Shown: one piece after another, positions 44,059 through 52,119 of the stretch | Layout: each line of letters opens with the position of its first letter | How positions within the stretch are numbered: position 1 is the stretch's first letter | Source: Parvibaculum sp. | Lineage (GTDB): Bacteria > Pseudomonadota > Alphaproteobacteria > Parvibaculales > Parvibaculaceae | Direction of reading: 5' to 3' | Length of the DNA: 64,000 bases | NCBI RefSeq assembly: GCF_030651915.1 | Contig: NZ_JAUSBV010000008.1 | Span: 62,001 to 126,000, forward strand | Program-made: the position numbers and the translations under genes | Notes under the pieces: model-generated | Databases searched by the model: none | What the model was told of the DNA's origin: nothing | The model's input: the letters and a program-made list of their open reading frames with translations, nothing else

Positions 44059-44613
44059 ATGGACAAGCTCGATCAAGCGATAGTGGCCAAGCGCCGCGAG
44101 GTGGAAAAACTCAAGATGCAGCATCACACTGCGTCCCTTGAGCTGAAGGCGCTTGAGCGTGCCGCCGCCCTGCGACCGGGGGCAACCCCCGTCACTGACC
44201 GCGTAGAAGACAGACCTCAGAACGCAGTGACTGCCGCGAAAGCAAGACCGCGAACGCGAGAACGCATTCGCAAAGGCGGTCGCAAAGTCGGCTCAATATC
44301 AAAGGATTGGCGCGAAGTTCTTCACATGATTTTTGTGATGGAAAACAAGCGTCAAACGTACCCGGATATTCACAGCATAGCCCAAATGATGGGACTCAAT
44401 GTGAGTGAAGCAAGCACTCGTGACCGGGTTCGCAACATGGTGAAAACAGGGCTCCTTAGTGGGACGCCCGAAAGAGGATTCGCGGTGACGGATGAGGCAA
44501 TCGCCAAATTCGGATTCGCTCAAAGCAATGAAGCGCCCGCCGGAAAATCCGGGAGCGCTTCAGAAGCCGGTGAGGCTGCAACCTCGCCAAACGAGAGCCG
44601 ACCAAACGCGTGA
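44059..44613 (+). CDS. Putative DNA-binding protein with winged-helix-like C-terminal half
   Basis: Residues ~1-45 form a charged coiled coil ('IVAKRREVEKLKMQHHTASL'), then a basic linker ('RPRTRERIRKGGRKVG'). Residues ~95-155 form a helix-turn-helix-like domain ('IHSIAQMMGLNVSEASTRDR', then 'MVKTGLLSGTPERGFAVTDE'). TTG at 44053 is an alternative start. The AT-rich 275 bp upstream (43784-44058) should carry the promoter; nothing else is seen there. Confidence 0.6.
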   Translation: MDKLDQAIVAKRREVEKLKMQHHTASLELKALERAAALRPGATPVTDRVEDRPQNAVTAAKARPRTRERIRKGGRKVGSISKDWREVLHMIFVMENKRQTYPDIHSIAQMMGLNVSEASTRDRVRNMVKTGLLSGTPERGFAVTDEAIAKFGFAQSNEAPAGKSGSASEAGEAATSPNESRPNA

Positions 44614-44685
44614 TCGGCTGAACATTCCTGTGCCGAACAGGCCAGAGCCGGGGCTGGTAGTCCCCGGCAACTGAAAGGAGTCAAA

Positions 44686-44769
44686 ATGCTGAAACTTGTA
44701 ACCGCAGCGGGTTGCAGAGCCGGTAAAGTGGACGGCTATACACTTCCACTAAAGTTGTTAGCGTTCTGA
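44686..44769 (+). CDS. Possible 27-residue small protein
   Basis: ATG at 44686 has AAAGGAG six bases upstream and encodes 'MLKLVTAAGCRAGKVDGYTL' plus 'PLKLLAF'. The good ribosome site is the main support. A GCCGGGG...CCCCGGC hairpin lies just upstream. Confidence 0.3.
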   Translation: MLKLVTAAGCRAGKVDGYTLPLKLLAF

Positions 44770-44844
44770 CCGTGGGCGGGCGGCGCAAGCCGCTCGCTTA
44801 TGGTTTTGCTACCATTCAAGGTAGAATCTGTCAAGGAATCCAAC

Positions 44845-45007
44845 ATGTTGACGCTTGCGGAAGCTACAAAAACTGTGCGGTTGCACGATTTTGTCACGCA
44901 AGAAGAAGCGCGGCATCAAGGCTGCGGATGCCAACGCATATGATCGCGCCTTGGGGGCGACAATCAAAGCGCCCCAATCAGAAGATCAAACTCGGAAACA
45001 AAAATAA
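44845..45007 (+). pseudogene. Short Rhizobiales-type ORF with one frameshift
   Basis: The first frame from ATG 44845 reads 'MLTLAEATKTVRLHDFVTQE'-EAR and then runs out; the frame one base on, from 44924, reads 'ADANAYDRALGATIKAPQSE'-DQT before TAA at 45005. Together they form the pattern of short hypothetical proteins ending 'KAP.SEDQT' that I recall from many Rhizobiales genomes. One base has been gained (or two lost) near 44915-44924. Confidence 0.55.
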
Positions 45008-45066
45008 AGGTGGCACCGCGGCGAACTCCGGAGCCCATGGGCCTATCGCCAACTAGCGACCCTCGC

Positions 45067-45085
45067 CGCGCCGGCTTGTCCGCCG
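45067..45085. repeat. 19-bp direct repeat bounding the islet, right copy
   Basis: Identical to 42568-42586. It lies between the frameshifted short gene and the end of the restriction-modification gene. Confidence 0.6.
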
Positions 45086-45145
45086 AAGCGCCTCGGGAGG
45101 GAAGGTGGAATCTCTGGCGAAAGCGGGGCTTAGGGGGAATAGCGG

Positions 45146-48100
45146 CTACCGCGCGTCTCGCGCCGCCTTCATCTCTTCCACGATGGCCTGCGTCTCGACG
45201 CTCACCCGCGTCACCCGCTTCAGAAGATCGACAACCGTCTCCTTGTAGTCGGCGAACCTGTAGGTGTTGAACTTCTCGCGGATCGTCAGATCTTTCGGCT
45301 TCTTTTCTTTGTACTGGTCGAGAATCCATTCCAGCGCCGAGCGGTTGCCGAGCTTGTAGTCCCACGCTTCCGGCGGAATACCAGTCAATTGCGTCTCGCT
45401 GTCGAGCTGGATGTTCCCCGCATCCTTGTCCGCCTTCAGCATCGCCTTGGGCGCCAGCCCCGCCTTGGCGGATTTCTCGTCGGCCACATCGATCCGCTCT
45501 AACGGCCAGGGCTCGACGGCCTCATAACCGATATGAAGCGCCATCAGCGCCTCGCCCCACGCCGACCATTTCCAGAAATCGGCATAGAAGGGAATGCGCG
45601 GAAACTCGCGTTTCAAATTCTGTGCATATTTCTCGCGATAGACGGGATCGTGCAGCACACCATAGACGTAATGGAAGATCGCATCCTTGGTGATCGGATG
45701 CTTCGGCTTCTTCTCGCCCTTCTCGTAATGCGCGCGAAACTGCTTCAGCGCCCAATCGGTGATGTTGTCGACCAAACTCCCATTAGCTTCTAATCGAGAC
45801 CTTGCGAAAGTTTGACTGCCTCCAGACGCTGGACTGACAAAATTCAAGTCTGGAATTCTATCGATTGCGAGAGAGAAATAGGGTTTTCCCGATGAATCCC
45901 CCATTATTGTTATGGCCCTATTAGCGACCGACCCATCATGGAAAAACTTCGCCGTGAGATTACCCATTTCATTTAAGTGCTCATCTCGGTAAAGCCACTC
46001 AGAAATAAAAGGTCTGTAGTTCGCTCTCACAATTTTGCGCTCATCGAAGACGTAGGCAATTTTCCGCGCAAGGTCGCGTTTTACAGCCCGGGTCCATTTG
46101 ATCGAATAATTTAAGCTGTCGGCTATTTCTTTAGCGGATTTCAGATGTTCAAGACTCTTCAAATCATCGTTATATGTTTGAACTAGATAGCGAACTTTGG
46201 ATGAAAGATGCGATCGATCAAAATCATAGACCCAGTCGTCCCGATTAGTTGCGACACCAAGAGAGTACAATTTGAAGATTGCTTTCTCTTTGGATGGCAC
46301 ACGAGCAGACTTTGTTTCTTTCGTACCGATTGGAATTAGCGAACCAAAGTCGTTATCAGAAAGGTTAATCCAGTCGTTCTTTTCACTCGGTTCAACTTCG
46401 TCGAAACGCAAAGCCCCAACCGTTGTGGCATCAAGAAAGGCTAGCTTCTCCTCCGCCGTCTCCATCTGCGGCCTGCGCACATAGCGGATGCGGCACCCCT
46501 TCGCCTTGTGCCGCTTCACCATGAAGCTGATGGCAACGCCCGTCTGAATGCCGAACACGTTATGCTTCGTGCCTGACAGCCTCGGGTCGGCCCGCACATC
46601 GCCGCCGAGATCGACCACATAGATATCATTGAATTCCTCCGCCACCATCTTGCGGAAGCCGTCAAAGGTCCGGCTCTCTATGAAGCTGCGATTGCTGATG
46701 AAGGCAACGATGCCGTCATCCGCCACCCGGTCGGACGCCCAGCGGAAGAAGCGCGCATACATGTCGTAGAGCTTCGTCTTCTGCGCCGTCGAGGCTTTGA
46801 TGTAGCTCTCCTTGATGCGCCGGTCGATGTCGGGATAGTCGCGGTTCTTGTTGTTCTCGTTCTCGTTGAGTTGGTTCGCGTTATAGGGTGGGTTACCGAT
46901 CACGACGCTGATCTTGCGCCGGTTCTGCCGCTTGATGCGCTCGACATTCTCTTCGCTCATCGCACCGAAAAGGTCTCCTACATGTTGGCCCTTCCTGGTG
47001 CCGAGAGCGGCCACATTGTCCAGCGTGTCAACGAAACAAAGGTTCTGGAATTCCTCATACTCACCGGTAATCGCCGCATAGCTCGCCTCGATATTGAGGT
47101 TCGCCACGTAATAGGGAAGGATCGCGACCTCGTTCGCGTGCAGCTCCTCCATATATTTGTGTTTCAGCTTCGCCGGCTGGCCGCGAAAATGTTCGATCAG
47201 CTCGGTGATAAACGTGCCGGTGCCCGCAGCCGGGTCGAGAATCTCGACATGCTTGTCGATCAGCCGTTTGCCGAAATGCTGCTGGCAGAGCCAGTCCGCG
47301 CTTTCGATCATGAAGCGAACGATCTCGTTCGGCGTATAGACGACGCCCAGCCGGTCGGCGGCCTTCTTGTTATAGACCTTGTAGAAATTCTCGTAGATGA
47401 CCTTGAGGAAGGTCTGCTTCTCGTGATGGTTCGAGATTTGCGCCGCCGCCGCGCGGATCGCCGCATAGTAGGATTCGAGTCCCTTCAGCGTCGTCTTCTT
47501 CAAACCGCCCGTGAAGAACGTGCCTTCCAGCGCGTAAAGCTCGCGCGCCACATTGTTGTGCTGGTGGAATTCGCTCTCGTCAAACACCTTGGAGAAGATT
47601 TCTTCCGTCAGGATGTGCTGGATCAGCATTTCCCGCACATCGGCGTCCGTCAGGCTCGGATTGATCGTCTCCTGCGCGTGTTTCAGAAATTTAGCGGCGG
47701 CCTTCTTGAACTTCGGCTCCTCGCGATGCGCCTTGTCGATCATCTCGCGCAGCGCATCCAGCACGGCCGGAAGGTCGGTCTTGAACTGCTCCACCGCCTT
47801 GCGGAAATTCGAAATCTCCTTCCGCTCGTACCCGAAAAAGAGATTGAGCAGCTTTTCCAGTGCTTCCGGGTCCGTCACGTCGCAGCGGACAATCTCGTTG
47901 CGGTTCTGGATCAGCACCGCCGTTCGCGAATCCTCGAAGATGATGTTGTCCTGCGGATAGCCGCGCCGGAACTTGGTGGCGATCTCATCGTCGAGATCGT
48001 CCTTCTCGTCCTTCGCCTCCCAATAGCCGAACGGCACGCGCAACTCGTGCAGCAGCGCGCCGTCCGCATAGCGGCGGTCCTTGGCGCTCGTCTCGAACTT

Positions 48101-48253
48101 GTATTCGGGAATAAAAATTAGGTCTTTCGAGCGGCCCCAGTCCTTCAGCAGCGTCTTGAACGCCTCGCGGACGACGGACTCGCGCACCTCGCCCGAGGCC
48201 CGCCTGAGGTCCGAAAGGTCGTTCAGATATTTCTGGATCAGAATCTGGCTCAC
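45146..48253 (-). CDS. Helicase-less restriction nuclease / adenine methyltransferase (Type IIG or ISP-like)
   Basis: This 1035-residue single-chain enzyme has an N-terminal PD-(D/E)xK nuclease (D64...E79-A-K81) and a helical region. The gamma-class N6-adenine methylase follows: 'GVVYTPNEIVRFM' (~303-315), motif I 'DPAAGTGTF' (340-348) and motif IV NPPY (454-457). A C-terminal recognition region follows. The superfamily-2 helicase of Type ISP enzymes is absent, so it should cut near its site without translocation. DNA for residues ~617-825 (46400-45780) is visibly AT-richer, as expected for an exchanged target-recognition domain. No separate R, M or S gene is nearby. Confidence 0.85.
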   Translation of the reverse strand: MSQILIQKYLNDLSDLRRASGEVRESVVREAFKTLLKDWGRSKDLIFIPEYKFETSAKDRRYADGALLHELRVPFGYWEAKDEKDDLDDEIATKFRRGYPQDNIIFEDSRTAVLIQNRNEIVRCDVTDPEALEKLLNLFFGYERKEISNFRKAVEQFKTDLPAVLDALREMIDKAHREEPKFKKAAAKFLKHAQETINPSLTDADVREMLIQHILTEEIFSKVFDESEFHQHNNVARELYALEGTFFTGGLKKTTLKGLESYYAAIRAAAAQISNHHEKQTFLKVIYENFYKVYNKKAADRLGVVYTPNEIVRFMIESADWLCQQHFGKRLIDKHVEILDPAAGTGTFITELIEHFRGQPAKLKHKYMEELHANEVAILPYYVANLNIEASYAAITGEYEEFQNLCFVDTLDNVAALGTRKGQHVGDLFGAMSEENVERIKRQNRRKISVVIGNPPYNANQLNENENNKNRDYPDIDRRIKESYIKASTAQKTKLYDMYARFFRWASDRVADDGIVAFISNRSFIESRTFDGFRKMVAEEFNDIYVVDLGGDVRADPRLSGTKHNVFGIQTGVAISFMVKRHKAKGCRIRYVRRPQMETAEEKLAFLDATTVGALRFDEVEPSEKNDWINLSDNDFGSLIPIGTKETKSARVPSKEKAIFKLYSLGVATNRDDWVYDFDRSHLSSKVRYLVQTYNDDLKSLEHLKSAKEIADSLNYSIKWTRAVKRDLARKIAYVFDERKIVRANYRPFISEWLYRDEHLNEMGNLTAKFFHDGSVANRAITIMGDSSGKPYFSLAIDRIPDLNFVSPASGGSQTFARSRLEANGSLVDNITDWALKQFRAHYEKGEKKPKHPITKDAIFHYVYGVLHDPVYREKYAQNLKREFPRIPFYADFWKWSAWGEALMALHIGYEAVEPWPLERIDVADEKSAKAGLAPKAMLKADKDAGNIQLDSETQLTGIPPEAWDYKLGNRSALEWILDQYKEKKPKDLTIREKFNTYRFADYKETVVDLLKRVTRVSVETQAIVEEMKAARDAR

Positions 48254-48439
48254 TGCGGCCCGCCCCCCGATTCGGTCGATTCAATACCGTATGGCGCTTT
48301 GACCTGGCGAGAAAGCAACGGTTGACGCTTCATCAGCCTCAACCGCACCGTAGTCGAGAAGCCAATGGGTCCCGCCTGCGCGGCCAAAGCCGCAGAGCGG
48401 CGCAGGCTTGGGATCGCACCTGTGGGTATGTTGACGGCT

Positions 48440-48516
48440 GCCCTTCTTCCTCGCGTCTTCGCGCCTTCGCGTGAAAAAATCTTCTCCGCGCCTCCGCGTC
48501 TCCGCGTGCAAACCTT
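48440..48516. repeat. CTTCGCG / CTCCGCG repeat
   Basis: CTTCGCGCCTTCGCGTGAAA followed by CTCCGCGCCTCCGCGTCTCC and CGCGTGCAAA, the same family as the block at 39570. Confidence 0.7.
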
Positions 48517-48537
48517 CTTCTTCCCGCAATCCCGAAT

Positions 48538-48929
48538 ATGACAGTTTCGTGACAGAAGCGACTTATCCCGCAAAACGGCACTTATCCCCGCCCCTGCATC
48601 GCACAGCAACAAAAAGTGATCGGCACGACCGGAAGACACCTCCGAGTGAAAAATAACTCCGTCTACGGATCAACTGCCCCGCCGCCATGCCGCACCGCCC
48701 GAAGTGACCGCCGGTTCAGTAGCGGCGGCAGGGCCGGATCCGTTCCGGCAAATTTCCGTCAAGGGGGGATATCTCGTCCCCTCAGGGAAAAACCCACTTA
48801 TCCCTCAACTTGTCCCCGGCCCCGGTGAAATGCGGCGAACAACAATCTGCCGCCGTGAAAAGGGTCCGGAGCGCCCCCGAACCCCGTTTGTGACAGTTTT
48901 ATGACAGTTCCGTGACAGAGGGGGGGGTC
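48538..48929. promoter_or_regulatory. TGACAG / TTATCCC arrays (copies C and B)
   Basis: Copy C (48539-48555) has two TGACAG words 12 bp apart, then two TTATCCC words within 45 bp. Copy B (48886-48929) has three TGACAG words at 11-12 bp and a run of eight G. It matches, on the other strand, the array at 674-715 in all but about three positions. TTATCCC words also occur at 48797-48804. No gene is seen between 48254 and 49151; both flanking genes could be controlled from here. Confidence 0.5.
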
Positions 48930-49151
48930 GGCGCCGCCATCGCTGCTGCCCTTTCAGCCGGAAAACCGTTTTGGATCAATCGCTTGAGCGGCATTTCGGC
49001 AGCCGCGACAGCGCCTGCCACAGCGGCAGCCGCCGCGGCCGCCCTTTTGCGGCCAGATCATCCGTACACGGATTTATCGCGCGGCCCTTGCCGGAAGGCG
49101 CCAACCGCTCTAGTTTCGGCGCCGGATTCCTCGAAAAATGGAGCAGAGGCA

Positions 49152-49400
49152 ATGGCGGGCGGCGCAGTTCCGAAATTTTCCAACCAGGCCGGCGCGCGCG
49201 AAATCGCCATCGGCGTCAAGGAGTTCACCTGCATCGGCGCCAACCCGCCCTTCGACCATCCGCATATCTATCTCGACATGGGATCCGAAGCGGAAATCGT
49301 CTGCCCCTATTGCTCGACGCTTTACCGCTTCGATGCCGGCCTGAAGCCCGGCGAGAGCCGGCCGGCCTCGGCGCTCTGGCACGAAAAGCTGAGTGCCTGA
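49152..49400 (+). CDS. zf-CHCC zinc-finger domain protein
   Basis: This 82-residue protein carries Cys in 'EFTCIGANPPFDHPHIYL' and the pair 'VCPYCSTLY', with the His of 'DHPHIY' completing a CHCC zinc site. The family is related to the mitochondrial complex I subunit NDUFS6; bacterial copies are small zinc proteins of uncertain role. AGAGG precedes the ATG. Longer upstream frame has no conserved content. Confidence 0.85.
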   Translation: MAGGAVPKFSNQAGAREIAIGVKEFTCIGANPPFDHPHIYLDMGSEAEIVCPYCSTLYRFDAGLKPGESRPASALWHEKLSA

Positions 49401-49437
49401 AAGCACTTGCGCATGACAGCCGCCGCCTGACCGGGTC

Positions 49438-50058
49438 ATGGAACCGGGCCTCACCCTTGCCGGCGCCGCCGCGCTTTTCGGCGCCATGGCGCTCCTGGCT
49501 GCCGTCCCCTCCGTCAGTGTACTGATCGTTTCGGCGCGGGCGGCCACAGGCGGCCTGGCGCATGGCGCGCTTGCCGCCGCCGGCATCGTCGTGGCCGATA
49601 TCCTATTGATATTGCTGGCTCTTTTCGGTCTGGCGCTGGCCGCCGACGCGCTCGGGCCGGCCTTCCACTGGCTGCGCTATGCCGCCGCCCTCTGGCTCCT
49701 CTGGCTCGCCATCGGCCTTGCCCGCGCTGCCCGCCCGCCCGCCGCCGCCACCCCGGCGGCCCCGTCGCGGCGTTCGAGCTTCATGGCGGGCTTCCTGCTA
49801 ACCCTCGGCGATCAAAAGGCAATTCTCTTCTATCTCGGCTTCTTTCCGGCCTTTCTCGACCTTGCCACGCTGACCGCGGCCGACGCCGTCGCCATCGTCC
49901 TGATCGCCATTGTCGCGGTCGGCGGCGTCAAACTCGCCTGGGCCTTCGTTGCCGCGCGCACCGGCGGCATCGTCGGCGCAGCGGCCGGCCGCGCCCTCAA
50001 CCTCGCCGCCGCGCTGGCCCTTCTCGCCGTCGCCGCCTGGCTGGTGCTGACGGCGTAA
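49438..50058 (+). CDS. LysE-family exporter
   Basis: This 206-residue protein has six hydrophobic segments. Family features include 'VPSVSVLIVSARAATGGLAHG' in part, 'AAGIVVADILLILLAL' and 'FMAGFLLTLGDQKAILFYLG'. It probably exports an amino acid or small metabolite. It starts 37 bp after the zinc-finger gene and is likely co-transcribed with it. Confidence 0.85.
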   Translation: MEPGLTLAGAAALFGAMALLAAVPSVSVLIVSARAATGGLAHGALAAAGIVVADILLILLALFGLALAADALGPAFHWLRYAAALWLLWLAIGLARAARPPAAATPAAPSRRSSFMAGFLLTLGDQKAILFYLGFFPAFLDLATLTAADAVAIVLIAIVAVGGVKLAWAFVAARTGGIVGAAAGRALNLAAALALLAVAAWLVLTA

Positions 50059-50129
50059 ACTCTTCTGTCGATTGAGATTTCAGGCCCGCGAAGGCTGGCC
50101 CGCCGAGCCGAAGCTCGCAGAGCGGAGGC

Positions 50130-50188
50130 TGGTGGCCCCTGCGGGACTCGAACCCGCACTCCCTTTCGAGAAGCAGATTTTAAGTCTG
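50130..50188 (-). tRNA. 3' half of host tRNA-Leu(UAA); left attachment site
   Basis: Read on the minus strand, this is the anticodon arm (CAGA-CTTAAAA-TCTGC), variable arm, T arm (GCGGG/CCCGC) and acceptor 3' strand AGGGGCC-A-CCA of a leucine tRNA with anticodon UAA. The 5' half is missing: the match stops in the anticodon stem at ~50188, where the first stem pair becomes A-C. This is the expected left junction of a prophage that recombined into the anticodon arm. The missing half should begin GGCCCCT. Confidence 0.8.
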
Positions 50189-50199
50189 TTCGGCAGTGG

Positions 50200-50284
50200 T
50201 GCGGGCGGCGGGGGTCGAACCCGCAAGCCGTTGATCGGCAAGGAATTTTAAGTCCCTCGTGTTTGCCAGTTTCACCACGCCCGC
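50200..50284 (-). tRNA. tRNA-Leu(UAA), complete, prophage-borne
   Basis: The acceptor stem is GCGGGCG/CGCCCGC with discriminator A, and CCA is encoded at 50199-50197. The anticodon arm is AGGGA-CTTAAAA-TTCCT (anticodon UAA), with a long variable arm GCCG-ATCAA-CGGC and T arm GCGGG-TTCGACC-CCCGC. The sequence differs clearly from the split host tRNA, so it is not its repaired copy. It lies 8 bp inside the crossover and should replace the lost host isoacceptor. Confidence 0.92.
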
Positions 50285-50337
50285 CTGCCCGGTGCTGCCG
50301 ATCGGCAACATATCAGCAACAGGCGCCGCAACAAGCT

Positions 50338-50727
50338 TCACTTTCGCCGGCGCTGGCGCCGCGCGAGCAGCGCGTTGATGGCGGCTTCGCCCGCGTCTGC
50401 AAGGCGCATGTGATGTGCGCCAGCGGCGACGTGTTCCTCTAGGGACAGTTCCCGGCCGAGGTAGTCGAGATTGAACCACGCGCCCCTGTCGGTCTGCTCG
50501 GTGTAACCGCCGACGCCACCGTAGCAGTAGCAGTTCTTCTCCGAGTGATACCAGAAGCGCTGGCGGTTCGGCTGGCCCTCGTCGGGACCGTCGTCAAGCT
50601 CGCAGAGCCGGTCGAGCATCCGGTTCACCAGTGCGCAGGCTTCCTCGGCCTGCTCCGGGCTGGTGATCTTGTCGAGTTCGATCCACACACGGTGGCCGGG
50701 ACGCTTGCTCTTGGTCGTCTTCGTCAT
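50338..50727 (-). CDS. Unknown phage protein (129 aa)
   Basis: The basic start 'MTKTTKSKRPGHRVWIELDK' is followed by 'SPEQAEEACALVNRMLDRLC' and an aromatic middle ('FWYHSEKNCYCYGGVGGY'). No family is recognised. It is the last gene before the attachment site, 14 bp after the integrase stop. GGAGA precedes the ATG. Confidence 0.7.
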   Translation of the reverse strand: MTKTTKSKRPGHRVWIELDKITSPEQAEEACALVNRMLDRLCELDDGPDEGQPNRQRFWYHSEKNCYCYGGVGGYTEQTDRGAWFNLDYLGRELSLEEHVAAGAHHMRLADAGEAAINALLARRQRRRK

Positions 50728-50741
50728 GGTGTTCGTCTCCG

Positions 50742-51791
50742 TTAAGCGCGGGCGGTGGCCGGCGCGGGTGTGTCCAGAAGGGCGACCGCTTCAGCGAGGT
50801 TCTGCGGCGCAAGGTGGGCGTAGCGCATCGTCTGCGTGATCGTCTTGTGACCCATCAGTTGTTGGACCACGCGGATCGGGACGCTGCGCTGTACGAGGCG
50901 CGAGGCAAACGTGTGCCTGAGCGCGTGAATGACGAACTGATCGTCGTCAGCATGGCCGAGGTGAGCGCGTGCGGTGTCCCATGCGTGGCGCATCTCGGTG
51001 TACTTCACAGGCCAGAGGGCGCCGCCGTCACCTGTGGCAGCCAGCCGCCCTGCGATGATCTTGGCGGCACGGGCGGTGAGCGGTACGGTGCGCGGCAGGT
51101 CCGCCTTGTTCACCCACACGGTCACGCTCAGGGCAGCCTTGCCGTCAGCGCTCAGGCCAACGTCTCTCGGAACCATAGCGAGCAGTTCGGAAACGCGGAG
51201 GCCGGTGTCGGCGAGCACTGCGAACGCCTCGGCGAGGAGGTGCTGGCCGATGAACCGCAAGCGCGCCTGCATGGCGGCCTCCTCGGTGTCGGTGAGCCAT
51301 CGGATGCGGCCGGTGCGTTCCTTGCGACGCGGGAAGCGCGGCTTGGACGACAGGCCGCCACGCTCGACCGCGACTGACAGCGCCTTGCTCAGTGACGCGA
51401 GCTTGCGGTTGATGGTGCCGTCTGAGTTGCCCTTAGCGATGCAAGCCGCGACGAAAGCGTCAAGCGCGGTGGTGTTGATGGCAGACAGGCGCAAGCCGGC
51501 GCCGAAGTGTGCCTCGACCTGTGCGGCGTTGATACTGTGCGAGCGGAACGATCTGCTCCCCCGCCAGTCCGTCGCCTTGGTGACGCTGAACGCGTGGCCG
51601 AGCGTCCATGTCTGCTGCACGTCCTGCGCGCCCTCGGCGATGATGTCAGCGCGCAGTGCAGCCTGCGCAGTGACCGCTGCGGCTATCGTATCGCACGTCG
51701 CGGTGCGGCGGTGGCCGTTGACGGTGACATCGACAAAGAACTTGTCACCGCGAACACGCACGCCGCGTGGAAGCGTGATCTTTTTCGCCAT
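50742..51791 (-). CDS. int: Tyrosine recombinase (phage integrase)
   Basis: This 349-residue integrase has an N-terminal SAM-like arm-binding half and a catalytic half. The catalytic half has the first Arg in 'DTGLRVSELL', the His-x2-Arg 'HALRHTFAS', and 'LMGHKTITQTMRYAHL', which supplies the third His and the nucleophilic Tyr. It should catalyse recombination between phage DNA and the tRNA-Leu anticodon arm 0.55 kb away. GGGAG precedes the ATG at 51791. It starts two bases past the stop of the MarR-like gene. Confidence 0.95.
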   Translation of the reverse strand: MAKKITLPRGVRVRGDKFFVDVTVNGHRRTATCDTIAAAVTAQAALRADIIAEGAQDVQQTWTLGHAFSVTKATDWRGSRSFRSHSINAAQVEAHFGAGLRLSAINTTALDAFVAACIAKGNSDGTINRKLASLSKALSVAVERGGLSSKPRFPRRKERTGRIRWLTDTEEAAMQARLRFIGQHLLAEAFAVLADTGLRVSELLAMVPRDVGLSADGKAALSVTVWVNKADLPRTVPLTARAAKIIAGRLAATGDGGALWPVKYTEMRHAWDTARAHLGHADDDQFVIHALRHTFASRLVQRSVPIRVVQQLMGHKTITQTMRYAHLAPQNLAEAVALLDTPAPATARA

Positions 51792-51792
51792 G

Positions 51793-52119
51793 TCATTCTC
51801 CCATGATCTTTTCGAGCGTCTGAGCAAGGCGCTTACCGCGCGCCGTGAGGTGGAGCAGGACGCGCCTCACCTCACTCGGGTCAGGCTCGGCCGAAAGAAG
51901 CCCAAGACCGTCCCGGCCGAGGCGGTGGCGGTCAGCGAGCGCCCGCATGTTGCGGCTCACGGCAGCCTGTGACTGTCCCGTGTAGTCGCAATAGTAGCGC
52001 ACCGTCCGGCCGGGAAAGGCGACGACCACCATGAACAGGTGGACCGTTGTGAGCGAGATGGTGGGGTCGAGCTTCTGAAACTCCTCAAGAACTTTCGCGA
52101 TGCGTGCCGCGTGTTTCAT
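51793..52119 (-). CDS. MarR-like winged-helix regulator
   Basis: This 108-residue protein has 'ISLTTVHLFMVVVAFPGRTV', the recognition-helix region 'DYTGQSQAAVSRNMRALADR', a wing ('GLGLLSAEPD') and 'LTARGKRLAQTLEKIMG', the MarR closing helix. Lying directly before the integrase gene, it may control integration or lysogeny. No CI-type repressor is visible in the window. Confidence 0.8.
   Translation of the reverse strand: MKHAARIAKVLEEFQKLDPTISLTTVHLFMVVVAFPGRTVRYYCDYTGQSQAAVSRNMRALADRHRLGRDGLGLLSAEPDPSEVRRVLLHLTARGKRLAQTLEKIMGE

Noticed and set aside
44772-45056. Ninety-four-codon plus-strand frame across the islet end
   Set aside because: It crosses the frameshifted short gene in another frame and has no ribosome site or protein-like content.
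46871-48121. Plus-strand frame of about 416 codons
   Set aside because: Antisense shadow of the nuclease-methylase gene.
48538-48929. Chromosomal replication origin because of TTATCCC words
   Set aside because: No adjacent origin-linked genes, no full TTATCCACA boxes, and a near-copy exists at 674-780, so an origin cannot be claimed.
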